A stretch of 15,010 nucleotides of DNA. Origin: an uncultured Flavihumibacter sp. (GTDB lineage Bacteria; Bacteroidota; Bacteroidia; Chitinophagales; Chitinophagaceae). The number at the start of each line of letters is the position of its first letter. Positions within the stretch are counted from its first letter, which is position 1. Below, in pieces: positions 1 through 8,591 of this stretch. The translations under genes and the position numbers were made by a program. The stretch covers positions 1 to 15,010 of the forward strand of contig CAMLPA010000028.1 of NCBI GenBank assembly GCA_946481605.1, given 5' to 3'. The notes beneath the pieces were generated by a model. The model had not been told where the DNA came from and ran no database searches. It was given only the letters and a program-made list of their open reading frames with translations.

Positions 1-612
1 GAGCGTGGCGTCTCCACCGGAAAGATCAGCCGGCACTTTTACGATGACGCTGGAATCGGTATAAACAACGGCCGACAGATCAGCCTCCACGCCCTGGAAA
101 GCAATAGATGTGGCGTTCTTCAGGTTAAACCCGAGGAAGTTCACTTCCTGTCCGGGAAAGAGCGCTGCAACAATAGTATCCCTGGGAGCAGCCGCATGGT
201 TCCTGATATAAGAAATCTGGGGAGGCCCGGTGATCCCTATTTTGAAGGTGAACATTCCACCTTCACCAATTACGGTGATCTCGTTCAATTTATCGGCAGG
301 AACCGATTGGAAGGGAATCGCTGGTATTTGTATCACCAGGCTTCCGGATGTACTGAGCGCATTGTTAACCGTAGCGGGAACGCCGCCAAACAATACCTGG
401 CCCGCACCATCAAGATTGGCGCCCAGCAGCACCACCCATTGTCCGGTGTAAACGGTTTGCACAAGCGTATCGTTGGGAGCGGCTTCATAGTTATGGACCG
501 CGGTAATTACCGGCGCGCCAATTTTATCTTTTTTACAGGCCGTCAGTGACAGGATCGTGATGGCGGTGAGCAGTATCGCGTATATGGATCGGTTGAAAGC
601 ATTTTTATACAT
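1..612 (-). CDS. IPT/TIG-domain surface lipoprotein, putative glycan-binding protein (C-terminus outside window)
   Basis: Reading down from ATG 612-610, the frame stays open for 204 codons to base 1, so the 3' end lies outside the window. Residues 1-26 are a lipoprotein signal: a hydrophobic stretch (about 11-24), the lipobox LTAC and a candidate lipidated Cys26. It is followed by KKDK, a charged stretch resembling the export signals of Bacteroidota surface lipoproteins. Two tandem repeats of about 95 residues follow (roughly 34-128 and 130 onward). Each holds an AAPxDT segment, then GQ-V-LG-NL and a beta-rich IPT/TIG-like pattern. The gene starts 20 nt after the susD stop, so it is very likely the fourth gene of the operon. 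Proteins at this position in PULs are usually SusE/SusF-like or TIG-type surface glycan-binding proteins, which hold substrate for SusCD. The glycan-binding role is inferred; no binding residues can be assigned, and the missing C-terminus probably carries the binding domain. Confidence 0.85.
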   Translation of the reverse strand, partial: MYKNAFNRSIYAILLTAITILSLTACKKDKIGAPVITAVHNYEAAPNDTLVQTVYTGQWVVLLGANLDGAGQVLFGGVPATVNNALSTSGSLVIQIPAIPFQSVPADKLNEITVIGEGGMFTFKIGITGPPQISYIRNHAAAPRDTIVAALFPGQEVNFLGFNLKNATSIAFQGVEADLSAVVYTDSSVIVKVPADLSGGDATL

Positions 613-632
613 GACAATAGTTTGTAGTGGGA

Positions 633-2225
633 TCAATAGTATGGTACCGGCGGTTCCGACAATTTAGGATTCGCTGTTATTTCCGCGGAAGGCAACGGGA
701 ACGTGAAAGAACCGGCGGTGGCGGGGGTGATCACACCATAAGGTGTATTGGGTGTTACCACGCCATTGTTGTAGGTAAAGTTCACGCGCCTTTCGCCGTT
801 CAGCAGTTGTATGGCTTTAGCGGGATCGTAATACGACAGTCTTACCAGGTCGGTCCAGTAATGACTTTCTGCCGCCAGTTCAATTCTCCGTTCAGTACGT
901 ACAACATCGGGGGTGAGCGCGGTAACCGGATCAAGACCAGCTCTCGTTCTTACTTTATTGAAATACAGCAGGGCATCGGCGTTGCCGCTGTTGGCATTGT
1001 TGCCGAGCAGCGCTTCCGCGTAAATAAGGTACACATCAGCCAAACGGAGTAAGGCATTGTGTTCTGTGGAAGAAGTGAGTTCCATCGTGGGCGCGTTGTT
1101 GTCTTTATTTGTACCTACGATGTGTTTTTTCATCCCATTGTCGCCCTTGAAAGTAAAGCCACCTCCGGCGGCATTGAGTTCAGGATAATAGTCGTTCCTC
1201 ATCATGAAGGTAGCCTTCCGCCTTACCGTATCTTTCGCTGTGTAAAGTGCATACATATCTATAGACGGTTGAATATTGTACCAGCCGGCCTGCCCGTTGG
1301 CAGAGATTTCCGTACCGCCGGGAGAATAGATCTGTAACATGTTGCCTTCCAGCCAAACTGCACCCGGTGCCCATTGCAGCGCAAACAGGGATTCAATATT
1401 ATCGTTGAACTGCGTTTTGAACAGGTCCGCATAATTCGGCAGCAGCGTAAGACCGCTGTTCTTACAAACATTACCGGCGTATTTCGCCGCGCTGTCCAGC
1501 AAAGCCTGGTTCCGTATTCCGCCTGATTGCCCAAGGCCTGCCATGGTAAGGTATACCTTACTTAACATGCCTTGCGCCGACCAGGTGGTAAGGCGTCCCT
1601 TCTGATCGGTGAGGGGAAGATGAGCGGCAGCATAGGTAAGATCGGCAGCCGCAAACTTATATATATCAGCGGTATTGAATCGGTTGATGAGGGGCGCCGT
1701 AATAAGATTCCTGTTGTCTTCAATAATGGGTACCGCGCCCCAGTGTACTGCCAGGTTATAGTAAGCATAGCCGCGTATGAAACGCGCTTCTGCAATGGCC
1801 GCGTTCTTTTCTGCCAAAGGAATGGAAGCGGGCGCTTTCTCCTGAATGGCGTTAATGGTGGTATTACAGTGTGCGATAATTTTGTACATGGATTTCCATT
1901 GGGCGATCATGATACCATTCAGGCCCGTTACGCTGAAGGTGATCAGTTGAACGGCATCGCCCCAATAGCCCACTACCATATTCCCGCTCAACACTTCGCC
2001 CACCGGAAGGTAACAGTTGTAGTTCCAGTCGCCCCAGGGGGAGCCGCCATACAAAGCCGCGGTAGCCAGCCGCAGATCGCTGGTGGTCTGGTAAAAGTTA
2101 TCCGCACTGATCTGAGACAGTGGCGGCCTGTCGAGAAAGCCTTTTGAACATCCTGGCGCAAGCATACCCGCCATGATAAAAACTGCGCATATTTTTAGGA
2201 TCGATTTCATGAGTTTGTTTTTCAT
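633..2225 (-). CDS. susD: RagB/SusD family nutrient-uptake outer-membrane lipoprotein
   Basis: This 530-residue SusD homologue is a lipoprotein lid that sits on the SusC pore and binds glycan at the outer face of the outer membrane. The N-terminus has a hydrophobic signal and a lipobox ending in PGC (Cys26). It continues SKGFLDRPP, the usual opening of mature SusD proteins. The segment AEARFIRGYAYYNLAVHWG (about 145-163) is the conserved helical TPR-like region. LRLADVYLIYAEALL (about 391-405) and the ERRIELAAE stretch are typical of the C-terminal RagB/SusD domain. The length is normal for the family. Its ATG lies 7 nt after the susC stop, indicating tight co-transcription. No strong Shine-Dalgarno sequence precedes it, as is common in this phylum. 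An internal Met at residue 6 is an alternative start. The gene symbol is used in the family sense; the ligand cannot be told from sequence. Confidence 0.97.
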   Translation of the reverse strand: MKNKLMKSILKICAVFIMAGMLAPGCSKGFLDRPPLSQISADNFYQTTSDLRLATAALYGGSPWGDWNYNCYLPVGEVLSGNMVVGYWGDAVQLITFSVTGLNGIMIAQWKSMYKIIAHCNTTINAIQEKAPASIPLAEKNAAIAEARFIRGYAYYNLAVHWGAVPIIEDNRNLITAPLINRFNTADIYKFAAADLTYAAAHLPLTDQKGRLTTWSAQGMLSKVYLTMAGLGQSGGIRNQALLDSAAKYAGNVCKNSGLTLLPNYADLFKTQFNDNIESLFALQWAPGAVWLEGNMLQIYSPGGTEISANGQAGWYNIQPSIDMYALYTAKDTVRRKATFMMRNDYYPELNAAGGGFTFKGDNGMKKHIVGTNKDNNAPTMELTSSTEHNALLRLADVYLIYAEALLGNNANSGNADALLYFNKVRTRAGLDPVTALTPDVVRTERRIELAAESHYWTDLVRLSYYDPAKAIQLLNGERRVNFTYNNGVVTPNTPYGVITPATAGSFTFPLPSAEITANPKLSEPPVPYY

Positions 2226-2232
2226 TTTGAGC

Positions 2233-5200
2233 TTACTTGTTTAATTGAACACTCGCGCCAACCGTAAATACGCGGGGTTGAGGATAAAATCCATTGTCAA
2301 CGCCAGCATTCAGCGGATCCCAGGAACCAATCTCCGGATCCATGCCGGAATATTTGGTGATGATGAACGCATTGGTAACGTTAACATATAAACGCAATGA
2401 ACGGATATGTGCCTTTTCGAGTAAACCTTCCGGGAGACTATACCCCAGCGTAATGTTCTTGCACCTTATAAAGTCTCCGTCTTCAATAAACTTATCGGAG
2501 AACCTGTTGTTGTCGTTCGTATTGTCGTTTCTTACGCCGGGTATTCTTGTATTGGGATTGGAAACGAATACATTGTTGATATCAGTTGCCGAACCGTTCG
2601 GATCAACCAGTTCCAGTTTCGCGTAATCATTCAATGCCCTGAGGTAGCCGAAACTTGTACCGGGGAATTCTCCGTTTACGCGGAGCTGGTTGAATACTTT
2701 GTTTCCGATATTGGAATTGAAGAAGACGTTCAGGTCGAATCTTTTGTAAGAAAATGAATTGTTCAGCCCGATCTGGAATCTTGGGATTGGTGTACCCAGG
2801 TAGTACTGATCATTTTCATCGATGATGCCGTCTCCGTTTTTATCCCTGAACTTCAGGTCGCCATACCAGATGCTTCCACCTGCCGCTCCTACCGGTAACA
2901 CAACACCGTTTTTAGCAGGAAGCGCGTGGTTCTTGAAATCATCCGCGGTCGCGAACACGCCGCCATCTACCATATATCCATAGAACTCTCCGATGGAGCG
3001 CCCCACAACAGTACGACTGTTTGTACCGTTCAGTGATGCGTCTTCCGTATTCAGTTTAATTACCTTATTCACATTGTGGGAAAGCGTTACATCCGTTTTC
3101 CAGGTGAAGTTTTTTGTACTCACATTGGTGGCGCTTACCCGCAGGTCTATCCCCTTGTTGTTCACCGTTCCAACGTTCACATACGGTGCGCTTAGTGATC
3201 CCGGCGACCAGTTGATACCGGTACCAGAGTACATTGGCAGCGGAATCTGCAGCAACAACCCATCGGTACGGCGGTTGTAGGCATCTATGGAGAAAGTCAG
3301 CCTCCAGTTAAAAAATACCCCGTCAATACCCACGTTGGCATATTTGGTTTTTTCCCATTCCACCAGCGGATTGCCCACATTCTGTGTGAGCTGTGAGACG
3401 CCGGAAAGCCCTGTAGCCACGGTGGCGAGGGTTGATGTATATGCATAATCGCGCACGTTCTGGTTATTAGTTAGTCCATAACCGAGGCGCAGTTTTATTT
3501 CGTTCACGTTTTTCAGGTCTTTGAACAGGTTTTCCTTATTGATCTTCCAGGCAAAGGCGCCGGAGTAGGTGGCCACCCAGCGGTTATCGGAAGAAAACCT
3601 GGATGAGCCGTCGCCTCTGAGGTTTGCAGTGAACAGGTATTTATCGTTAACCGAAAGGTTGACCCTTCCGAAATAAGATTCCTGCGCACTTTGTGTTTTA
3701 TCGCCGGAGTTGAGTGCGGTGGTGGGATCGCCGCTGCTGATCACCTGCACGTTGTTGGAGGGAAAGTTGGTACGGCTTGCGCTGGTGTTTTCACCTTTGC
3801 TCAGTTGCGCCTCGTGTCCCACCAGGGCGTTCAGGTTATATAAATCGCCTATGTTCCGCGAATAAGATAAATAGTTGCGTACCGTAGTGTACATGCTTTG
3901 CGCGTAGTTGAACCTGGCGCTGTTGATGGTTCTTTCCACGAGGCCGAACTTGTAGGTGGGGTTGAAGATATCTTCACTGGCGGTGGAAAAACTGGCCGTC
4001 ACTTCGTTGCGGAGGAGAAAATCACTCAGGAAGGAAATTTCCGCATAAAGGTTTCCGAACAACTGGTTCCTGTTGGCTTCGTCTTTGTTGATGAGTGCTA
4101 TCGCATAAGGGTTAACGGTACTGTTCACCCATCCGTTGGGGTTGAAGGCGCCGCCCCAACTGCCGTCGGAATTCTTCACGGCGATGTCCGGGGTTTGACT
4201 GAGGGCGGTATTGATAACGTTGGAGTTGGTGGTGTTCACGTTCTCTCTGATGTTCGCGAGTTGCAGACTTGTTCCGATTTTGAGCCAGTTGGTGGCTTTG
4301 TTGTCGAGGTTCAGCCTCAGGGATAACCTTCGGAAATCTGAACCGAGTGCGATGCCATCCTGTTTGAAGTAGGAGCCGGAAAGCAGGTATTGTGTACGTG
4401 TATCGCCACCACTAACGGATAACGAATGATTGGTCATGGGTGCGTTCCGGAAAAGTTCACCCTGCCAGTCGGTGCCTCCGCCAAGGTACTTTGGGTTCAC
4501 GAATTCGGGTCTTTCATCGAAGCCCCATCCCAGCCCCTGGTTCCTGGCGTTGATGAAAGTGGCGTATTCGCGCAGGTTCATCACCTGCAGTTTCTTTGGC
4601 AATTGCTGCATCCCGAAATAGGCATCGTAAGTGATGTTGGGCGCGGCGGCGCGGCCCCTTTTGGTAGTGATCACGATCACGCCGTTGGTGGCCTGTGAAC
4701 CATAGATGGCGGTAGCCGAAGCATCTTTCAATACATCAATGGATTCTATTTCGGAAGGGTTGATGCCCGCAAGTGGGTTTGTACCTGCCCCCAGTGTTGC
4801 GGTTCCTCCCATAATGATGCCGTCAATCACATAGAGTGGCGTACTCGCTCCAAAGGAAGACAAGCCGCGGATTTGCACGGAAACGTTTCCACCGGGCTGC
4901 CCCGATACCTGTTGTACCACCAGGCCCGGCACCTTTCCCTGCAATGCCTGGTCGAAAGTAACGGGCTGCGTTTTCCGGAGTTCTTCTCCTGATATAGAAG
5001 ATATAGCGCCGGTCACATCTTTTCTTTTCGTTTGTCCATAACCGATTACCACTACGTCATCCAGTTGCGCGATGGTCTCAGAGAGTTTTACCACAACCGC
5101 GTTTCCATTGCCCACCGTTACTTCTTTTGAGAGGAATCCGGTCATTGTAATCACCAGTACTTCTCCCGGCCTGGCATCAATTGTAAAGCGCCCTTCATTA

Positions 5201-5388
5201 TCGGAAACCGCTACGCGGCTGGTGTTTTTTACGGTAACGGTGGCGCCGGTGGCAGGTTCAGCGGAACGTTCACTGGTAATCCGCCCGTTCAATTTTACAT
5301 TTTGGGCAAATGCGTCCATACCTGGAAGCATGTATGCTGCAAGGAGTAGCAGCAATAGTGGCAAGCGAGTCGTTTGGTTTAATTTCAT
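2233..5388 (-). CDS. susC: SusC/RagA family TonB-linked outer-membrane transporter
   Basis: This 1051-residue outer-membrane beta-barrel imports oligosaccharides using TonB energy, working as a pair with the downstream SusD. In order it has a signal peptide (1-29, AFAQ end) and a carboxypeptidase-regulatory-like beta-sandwich (about 31-105). The TonB-box-like stretch DDVVVIGYGQ lies at 110-119, followed by the plug domain with QIRG (about 172-175) and SQATNGVIVITTKRG (231-245). The rest is a long barrel ending in alternating residues RVFTVGASVQLNK. There is no N-terminal STN domain, so control by an anti-sigma/ECF pair is not expected; this fits control by the HTCS at 8592-12704. It lies 92 nt after the GH31 gene, and the gap carries a small hairpin with a T-run (5429-5447). 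No consensus promoter is visible in that gap, so it is probably read from the GH31 promoter. Substrate specificity cannot be assigned. Confidence 0.98.
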   Translation of the reverse strand: MKLNQTTRLPLLLLLLAAYMLPGMDAFAQNVKLNGRITSERSAEPATGATVTVKNTSRVAVSDNEGRFTIDARPGEVLVITMTGFLSKEVTVGNGNAVVVKLSETIAQLDDVVVIGYGQTKRKDVTGAISSISGEELRKTQPVTFDQALQGKVPGLVVQQVSGQPGGNVSVQIRGLSSFGASTPLYVIDGIIMGGTATLGAGTNPLAGINPSEIESIDVLKDASATAIYGSQATNGVIVITTKRGRAAAPNITYDAYFGMQQLPKKLQVMNLREYATFINARNQGLGWGFDERPEFVNPKYLGGGTDWQGELFRNAPMTNHSLSVSGGDTRTQYLLSGSYFKQDGIALGSDFRRLSLRLNLDNKATNWLKIGTSLQLANIRENVNTTNSNVINTALSQTPDIAVKNSDGSWGGAFNPNGWVNSTVNPYAIALINKDEANRNQLFGNLYAEISFLSDFLLRNEVTASFSTASEDIFNPTYKFGLVERTINSARFNYAQSMYTTVRNYLSYSRNIGDLYNLNALVGHEAQLSKGENTSASRTNFPSNNVQVISSGDPTTALNSGDKTQSAQESYFGRVNLSVNDKYLFTANLRGDGSSRFSSDNRWVATYSGAFAWKINKENLFKDLKNVNEIKLRLGYGLTNNQNVRDYAYTSTLATVATGLSGVSQLTQNVGNPLVEWEKTKYANVGIDGVFFNWRLTFSIDAYNRRTDGLLLQIPLPMYSGTGINWSPGSLSAPYVNVGTVNNKGIDLRVSATNVSTKNFTWKTDVTLSHNVNKVIKLNTEDASLNGTNSRTVVGRSIGEFYGYMVDGGVFATADDFKNHALPAKNGVVLPVGAAGGSIWYGDLKFRDKNGDGIIDENDQYYLGTPIPRFQIGLNNSFSYKRFDLNVFFNSNIGNKVFNQLRVNGEFPGTSFGYLRALNDYAKLELVDPNGSATDINNVFVSNPNTRIPGVRNDNTNDNNRFSDKFIEDGDFIRCKNITLGYSLPEGLLEKAHIRSLRLYVNVTNAFIITKYSGMDPEIGSWDPLNAGVDNGFYPQPRVFTVGASVQLNK

Positions 5389-5428
5389 ATACGTAATCGT
5401 TAATGTCCGGAAACCCGGGGGTTAAAAA

Positions 5429-5447
5429 CCGCTGTTTATATAAGCGG
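5429..5447 (-). terminator. Weak terminator-like hairpin between GH31 and susC
   Basis: On the minus strand CCGCT and AGCGG can pair as a 5-bp GC-rich stem around a 9-nt AT-rich loop. TTTTT follows directly (forward A-run 5424-5428). The stem is short for a full terminator. Because it lies between genes that look like one operon, partial termination or a processing/stability element is more likely than a hard stop. Confidence 0.35.
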
Positions 5448-5480
5448 ACTACAAGTGAAAACGCTGTTGTTTCTGGCGAG

Positions 5481-8339
5481 CTATTTCTTCAACCGTACTG
5501 ACAATTCCTTTCCTGTGTACACCAACTGCTGTGCACGCGCGTTCGCATCGAACGCCTGTGGCTTTTCTGGTGTGATCAACCGGATGCGGAAACATCGTTT
5601 TTTCAACATACCCTCAAAACTTCCGTTCCGCTCTCCGATGGTGAGGGTATTGTTGCTTTGGTTGTAATGAAAGGGAATGGTGGAGAAAGCGCCCTTCTCG
5701 TAATCGTATTGCTTTCCATCATCTTCATACAATTTGAAAGACGCATCCTTTCCGCCATAGATCGTTAACGTGATGGTATCCGCAGGTTTCTCCATGGCAT
5801 ATTGCAATGCGGGACCCGTGGGCAGAATGGACCCTTCTTTCACGAAAACGGGCATGCGTTCGTAAGGTGCAGCGGCATCAATAGTTTGTCCGCCTTCCAG
5901 GTATTTTCCCGAGTACAAATCGAACCAGCCATTCCCTTTAGGCAGGTATACTTTCCGGCTCCGCTGTTGGTAGCTGTACACCGGATTAATGAGTAAAGAA
6001 GGTCCGAACATGTATTGATCTGCAATGTTCAGCACAGCCGTATCGTTAGCGAAATCCATTGCCAGTCCGCGCATCATGGTGTAGTTGTCGTGGTACACAG
6101 CGCCTGCCAGCGAATAGAGGTAAGGCATGAGGCGGTAACGAAGCTGGTTGTAATAAATAAAGCTTTTGTAAGCCCCGTGTTGCTCCGGCGCGATGTTGTA
6201 AATTTCCCGGAATGGGAACTGTCCATGCGCACGGAACAGTGGCACAAAAGCACCGAACTGGTACCAGCGTGTATTCAGTTCGCGCCATTCTTCCAGGCTT
6301 TCCGCATTGGGGTTTTCAAACTTTTCCGGCACCACAAAACCGCCTATGTCCATGGTCCAGTAAGGCAATCCCGACATGGAGAAATTCAGCCCAGCGGATA
6401 TTTGGTTTTTCATGTCAATCCAGGTGGACCCGATATCACCGCTCCATATTGCGGCGGCATAACGCTGGGAGCCTGCGAAACCTGAGCGGGTGAGCAGGAA
6501 TACGCGCTTATCGGGATCGGTGGAACGTTGTCCCTCGTAAATACCTTTCGCGTTTTGCAAGGGATAAGCGTTCAGGTATTCAGCAGCCGGGCCAATGGCG
6601 GTGGGACTCATTTGCAATTTCCGCTGCTCCGGATTCACGTTGGAAAGAATATCCGGCTCGCTGGCATCCATCCACCAGGCATCGATGCCTTTGGTATAGA
6701 TTTTTTTGCGGATCAGTTCCCAGAAGCCTTTGCGGGCATCTTCACTGAAAGCATCGTAGAAAGTAGACACATAGCCCTTTCCGATCCAGTCGCGCTGGCG
6801 GTCGGCAATGTTCTTTTTGTAGAGCCAGCCTTGCTGGTCGAATGTTTTATAGGCCGCGATGCCTTCATAGAATTTCGGCCACACAGATATCATGATCTGT
6901 GTATTGTATTTGTGGTGGAGGGTGTTGATCATGCTGTCGGGGGAAGGAAAACGCGTTTCATCAAATTCCTGGCTGCCCCATTCGGCTTCTTTCCAGTAAC
7001 TCCAGTCCAGCACAATATTATCAAGGGGTATTTTCCGTTTCCTGAATTCTGCTACTGCGGCCAGCAGTTCCTCCTGCGTTTTGTACCGCTCCCTGCTTTG
7101 CCAGAACCCGAGCGCCCATTTGGGAACGATGGGGGCCTTCCCGGTAAGCGTTCTGTATCCGGCAATCACTTCATCCATGTTATTGCCGTGAATAAAATAG
7201 TAATCAATCAGATGACCTGCTTCTGAAGAAAAACTGAAGCTGTTCTTTTCCTCCGGCGAAAGGGGTTCATGCCATTGTGCGGAAAGATAAGATTCGCTGC
7301 CTTCAGGTACCCATTCGATGCGGATGGGTGTTTTGTCACCAGCGCCCAGGGTTACGGGCAGCAATACAGTTGCGGGGTTCCAGGCTTTTCTCCAATGTGA
7401 AAGCACGAGTTCATTGTTCAACCATACTTTCAGTGTTCCGCCGAATGTAAACCGGAACTGGTGCAGCCCGGATAGCGTGCTGGAAAGACTGCCCTTCCAG
7501 GTAACCACTCCTTTTGCAGGATCAAATTCTTTCGGAAGTTTCAGTTTCGATTCGCCGAGAAAGGCCATTTCTATAGCCGTTTCCGCTCTTTCTACCACAA
7601 TTTCTTCCGATTTTGTTTTGTTGTTCGCATACGCGGCGGTGAGCCAACCTGGTTCGTTGCTGGCGGAATACAATTGCAGGGCCGAAAGCGCATGGGCGGG
7701 GCGTACATCTCCCGCTTGGGTGAGGGAATAATTGTCCCAGAGGATGCCGTAATTTTTTGAAGAGAGCAGAAATGGAACAGCTACTTCGGTATTGTTCTGG
7801 AAGAAATTCACCTGGTGGCCTTTGTAATTCATAATGCCATTCTGGTGCTGACCAAGCCCATAATAGGCCTCATCGTTGCTGGTCTGGAAAGTCTGAGTGA
7901 GTCCATAATATCTTTTGCCATCAAATACGGCAGGCTGGAAACTTCTTCCGGCCACCGCTTTTTCGGCAACTATTTTATTACCGGCATTGTCGTAAAAGGA
8001 AACTGCACCGCTCTTCGCATCCACTTTCGCGATAAGCCTTTTTGTTTTCAGTTCCAACACATCTTCTGAAGGAACCACGTCCCATACCTGACCCGGTTGC
8101 CTGGTGTAAATGGTGATAAGGCTCGAAGTTGGTGTAACCTCTTTTCCGGGCGCTACGGTAACCCGGATGATGTGGTCCGCAACCACTTCCAGTTTAACGG
8201 CATGGGAAGTACCTGTAAACATAGGATCCGTGAATAAGATAACCCCTGTTTCAGTTTTGATGAAGGAAGGCGGAGCCGACAAAACGGCATTTATACAGCC
8301 GGAAATAATCAATGCAATAAACAGCAATCGTAGTTTCAT
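5481..8339 (-). CDS. Glycoside hydrolase family 31 with PA14 insert, probable alpha-xylosidase
   Basis: This 952-residue retaining alpha-glycosidase belongs to GH31. I chose ATG 8339; the frame opens three codons earlier at TTG 8348, but the ATG gives a compact signal peptide. The N-terminal beta-sandwich comes first. A PA14 domain is inserted at about 230-380 (HQFRFTFGGTLKVWLNNE to LSAQWHEPL). The TIM barrel (about 400-750) contains LDWSYW, then WGS-FD-RFP, then the nucleophile region DAWWMDASEPD (Asp558). The acid/base region WSGDIGSTW has Asp635, and RAHGQ has Arg703 and His705. A DUF5110-like beta domain follows (about 850-920). PA14-bearing GH31 enzymes with this WWMDA-EPD signature include xyloglucan-active alpha-xylosidases, so that is the best guess; alpha-glucosidase or another alpha-specificity remains possible. 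The signal could end at the lipobox ISGC (Cys15) or by ordinary cleavage near VLSA. No acidic surface-export signal follows Cys15, so a periplasmic location is favoured. It is the first gene of the operon, after a likely HTCS-controlled promoter. Confidence 0.93.
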   Translation of the reverse strand: MKLRLLFIALIISGCINAVLSAPPSFIKTETGVILFTDPMFTGTSHAVKLEVVADHIIRVTVAPGKEVTPTSSLITIYTRQPGQVWDVVPSEDVLELKTKRLIAKVDAKSGAVSFYDNAGNKIVAEKAVAGRSFQPAVFDGKRYYGLTQTFQTSNDEAYYGLGQHQNGIMNYKGHQVNFFQNNTEVAVPFLLSSKNYGILWDNYSLTQAGDVRPAHALSALQLYSASNEPGWLTAAYANNKTKSEEIVVERAETAIEMAFLGESKLKLPKEFDPAKGVVTWKGSLSSTLSGLHQFRFTFGGTLKVWLNNELVLSHWRKAWNPATVLLPVTLGAGDKTPIRIEWVPEGSESYLSAQWHEPLSPEEKNSFSFSSEAGHLIDYYFIHGNNMDEVIAGYRTLTGKAPIVPKWALGFWQSRERYKTQEELLAAVAEFRKRKIPLDNIVLDWSYWKEAEWGSQEFDETRFPSPDSMINTLHHKYNTQIMISVWPKFYEGIAAYKTFDQQGWLYKKNIADRQRDWIGKGYVSTFYDAFSEDARKGFWELIRKKIYTKGIDAWWMDASEPDILSNVNPEQRKLQMSPTAIGPAAEYLNAYPLQNAKGIYEGQRSTDPDKRVFLLTRSGFAGSQRYAAAIWSGDIGSTWIDMKNQISAGLNFSMSGLPYWTMDIGGFVVPEKFENPNAESLEEWRELNTRWYQFGAFVPLFRAHGQFPFREIYNIAPEQHGAYKSFIYYNQLRYRLMPYLYSLAGAVYHDNYTMMRGLAMDFANDTAVLNIADQYMFGPSLLINPVYSYQQRSRKVYLPKGNGWFDLYSGKYLEGGQTIDAAAPYERMPVFVKEGSILPTGPALQYAMEKPADTITLTIYGGKDASFKLYEDDGKQYDYEKGAFSTIPFHYNQSNNTLTIGERNGSFEGMLKKRCFRIRLITPEKPQAFDANARAQQLVYTGKELSVRLKK

Positions 8340-8370
8340 AAACAGCAATCTTTAGCCTGGTCGAATGCTT

Positions 8371-8378
8371 CAAAACTA
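8371..8378 (-). promoter_or_regulatory. Bacteroidota -7 promoter element for the GH31-susC-susD operon
   Basis: On the minus strand this reads TAGTTTTG, a perfect match to the Bacteroidota -7 consensus TAnnTTTG. It lies 31 nt before the GH31 ATG, so transcription should start about 20-27 nt before the gene. No TTTG/TTG -33 element is seen at the expected spacing, as expected for an activator-dependent promoter. The neighbouring repeats at 8408-8438 would occupy the upstream region. Confidence 0.55.
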
Positions 8379-8407
8379 CAAAAGGACTGTTCCGGACACC
8401 GTCTCCG

Positions 8408-8438
8408 ATTGTTGCATATTGGTGTATGAATTGTTGCA
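8408..8438. promoter_or_regulatory. Candidate HTCS operator: 9-bp direct repeat with 22-bp period
   Basis: ATTGTTGCA occurs at 8408-8416 and exactly again at 8430-8438, a start-to-start distance of 22 bp, or about two helical turns. A third, inverted relative (GCAACAATT) lies at 8501-8509. The proximal copy begins about 30 bp upstream of the TAGTTTTG element, where an AraC-type activator would contact polymerase. HTCS proteins carry a two-part AraC DNA-binding domain that favours direct repeats on one face of the helix. The second copy extends to GTTGCAAC (8433-8440), which is itself palindromic. The repeats are seen directly; binding by the HTCS is inferred. Confidence 0.45.
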
Positions 8439-8500
8439 ACGACATGATTTTCAGCAGAAACCTACTTACGCAATACACTTATTCCCGGAAAAGCAGGAAA

Positions 8501-8509
8501 GCAACAATT
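8501..8509. repeat. Third, inverted copy of the promoter-region repeat
   Basis: GCAACAATT is the reverse complement of AATTGTTGC at 8429-8437. It lies about 72 bp further from the GH31 promoter. It may be an accessory site of the same regulator or a chance match. The rest of the 252-bp gap (8340-8591) shows no gene I would support. Confidence 0.3.
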
Positions 8510-8591
8510 GTCTGCAGCGCCTATGGCGAACCACCCAGCTTCTAATCGGAAAGGGAACCGGTAGCGGCAAAAATGTCACCTATAAATACCA

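Noticed and set aside
1572..2147. 191-codon plus-strand open frame
   Set aside because: It is antisense to susD, with no domain or promoter support.
6528..7226. 232-codon plus-strand open frame
   Set aside because: It is antisense to the conserved catalytic barrel of the GH31 gene; no family features, and composition follows the complementary strand.
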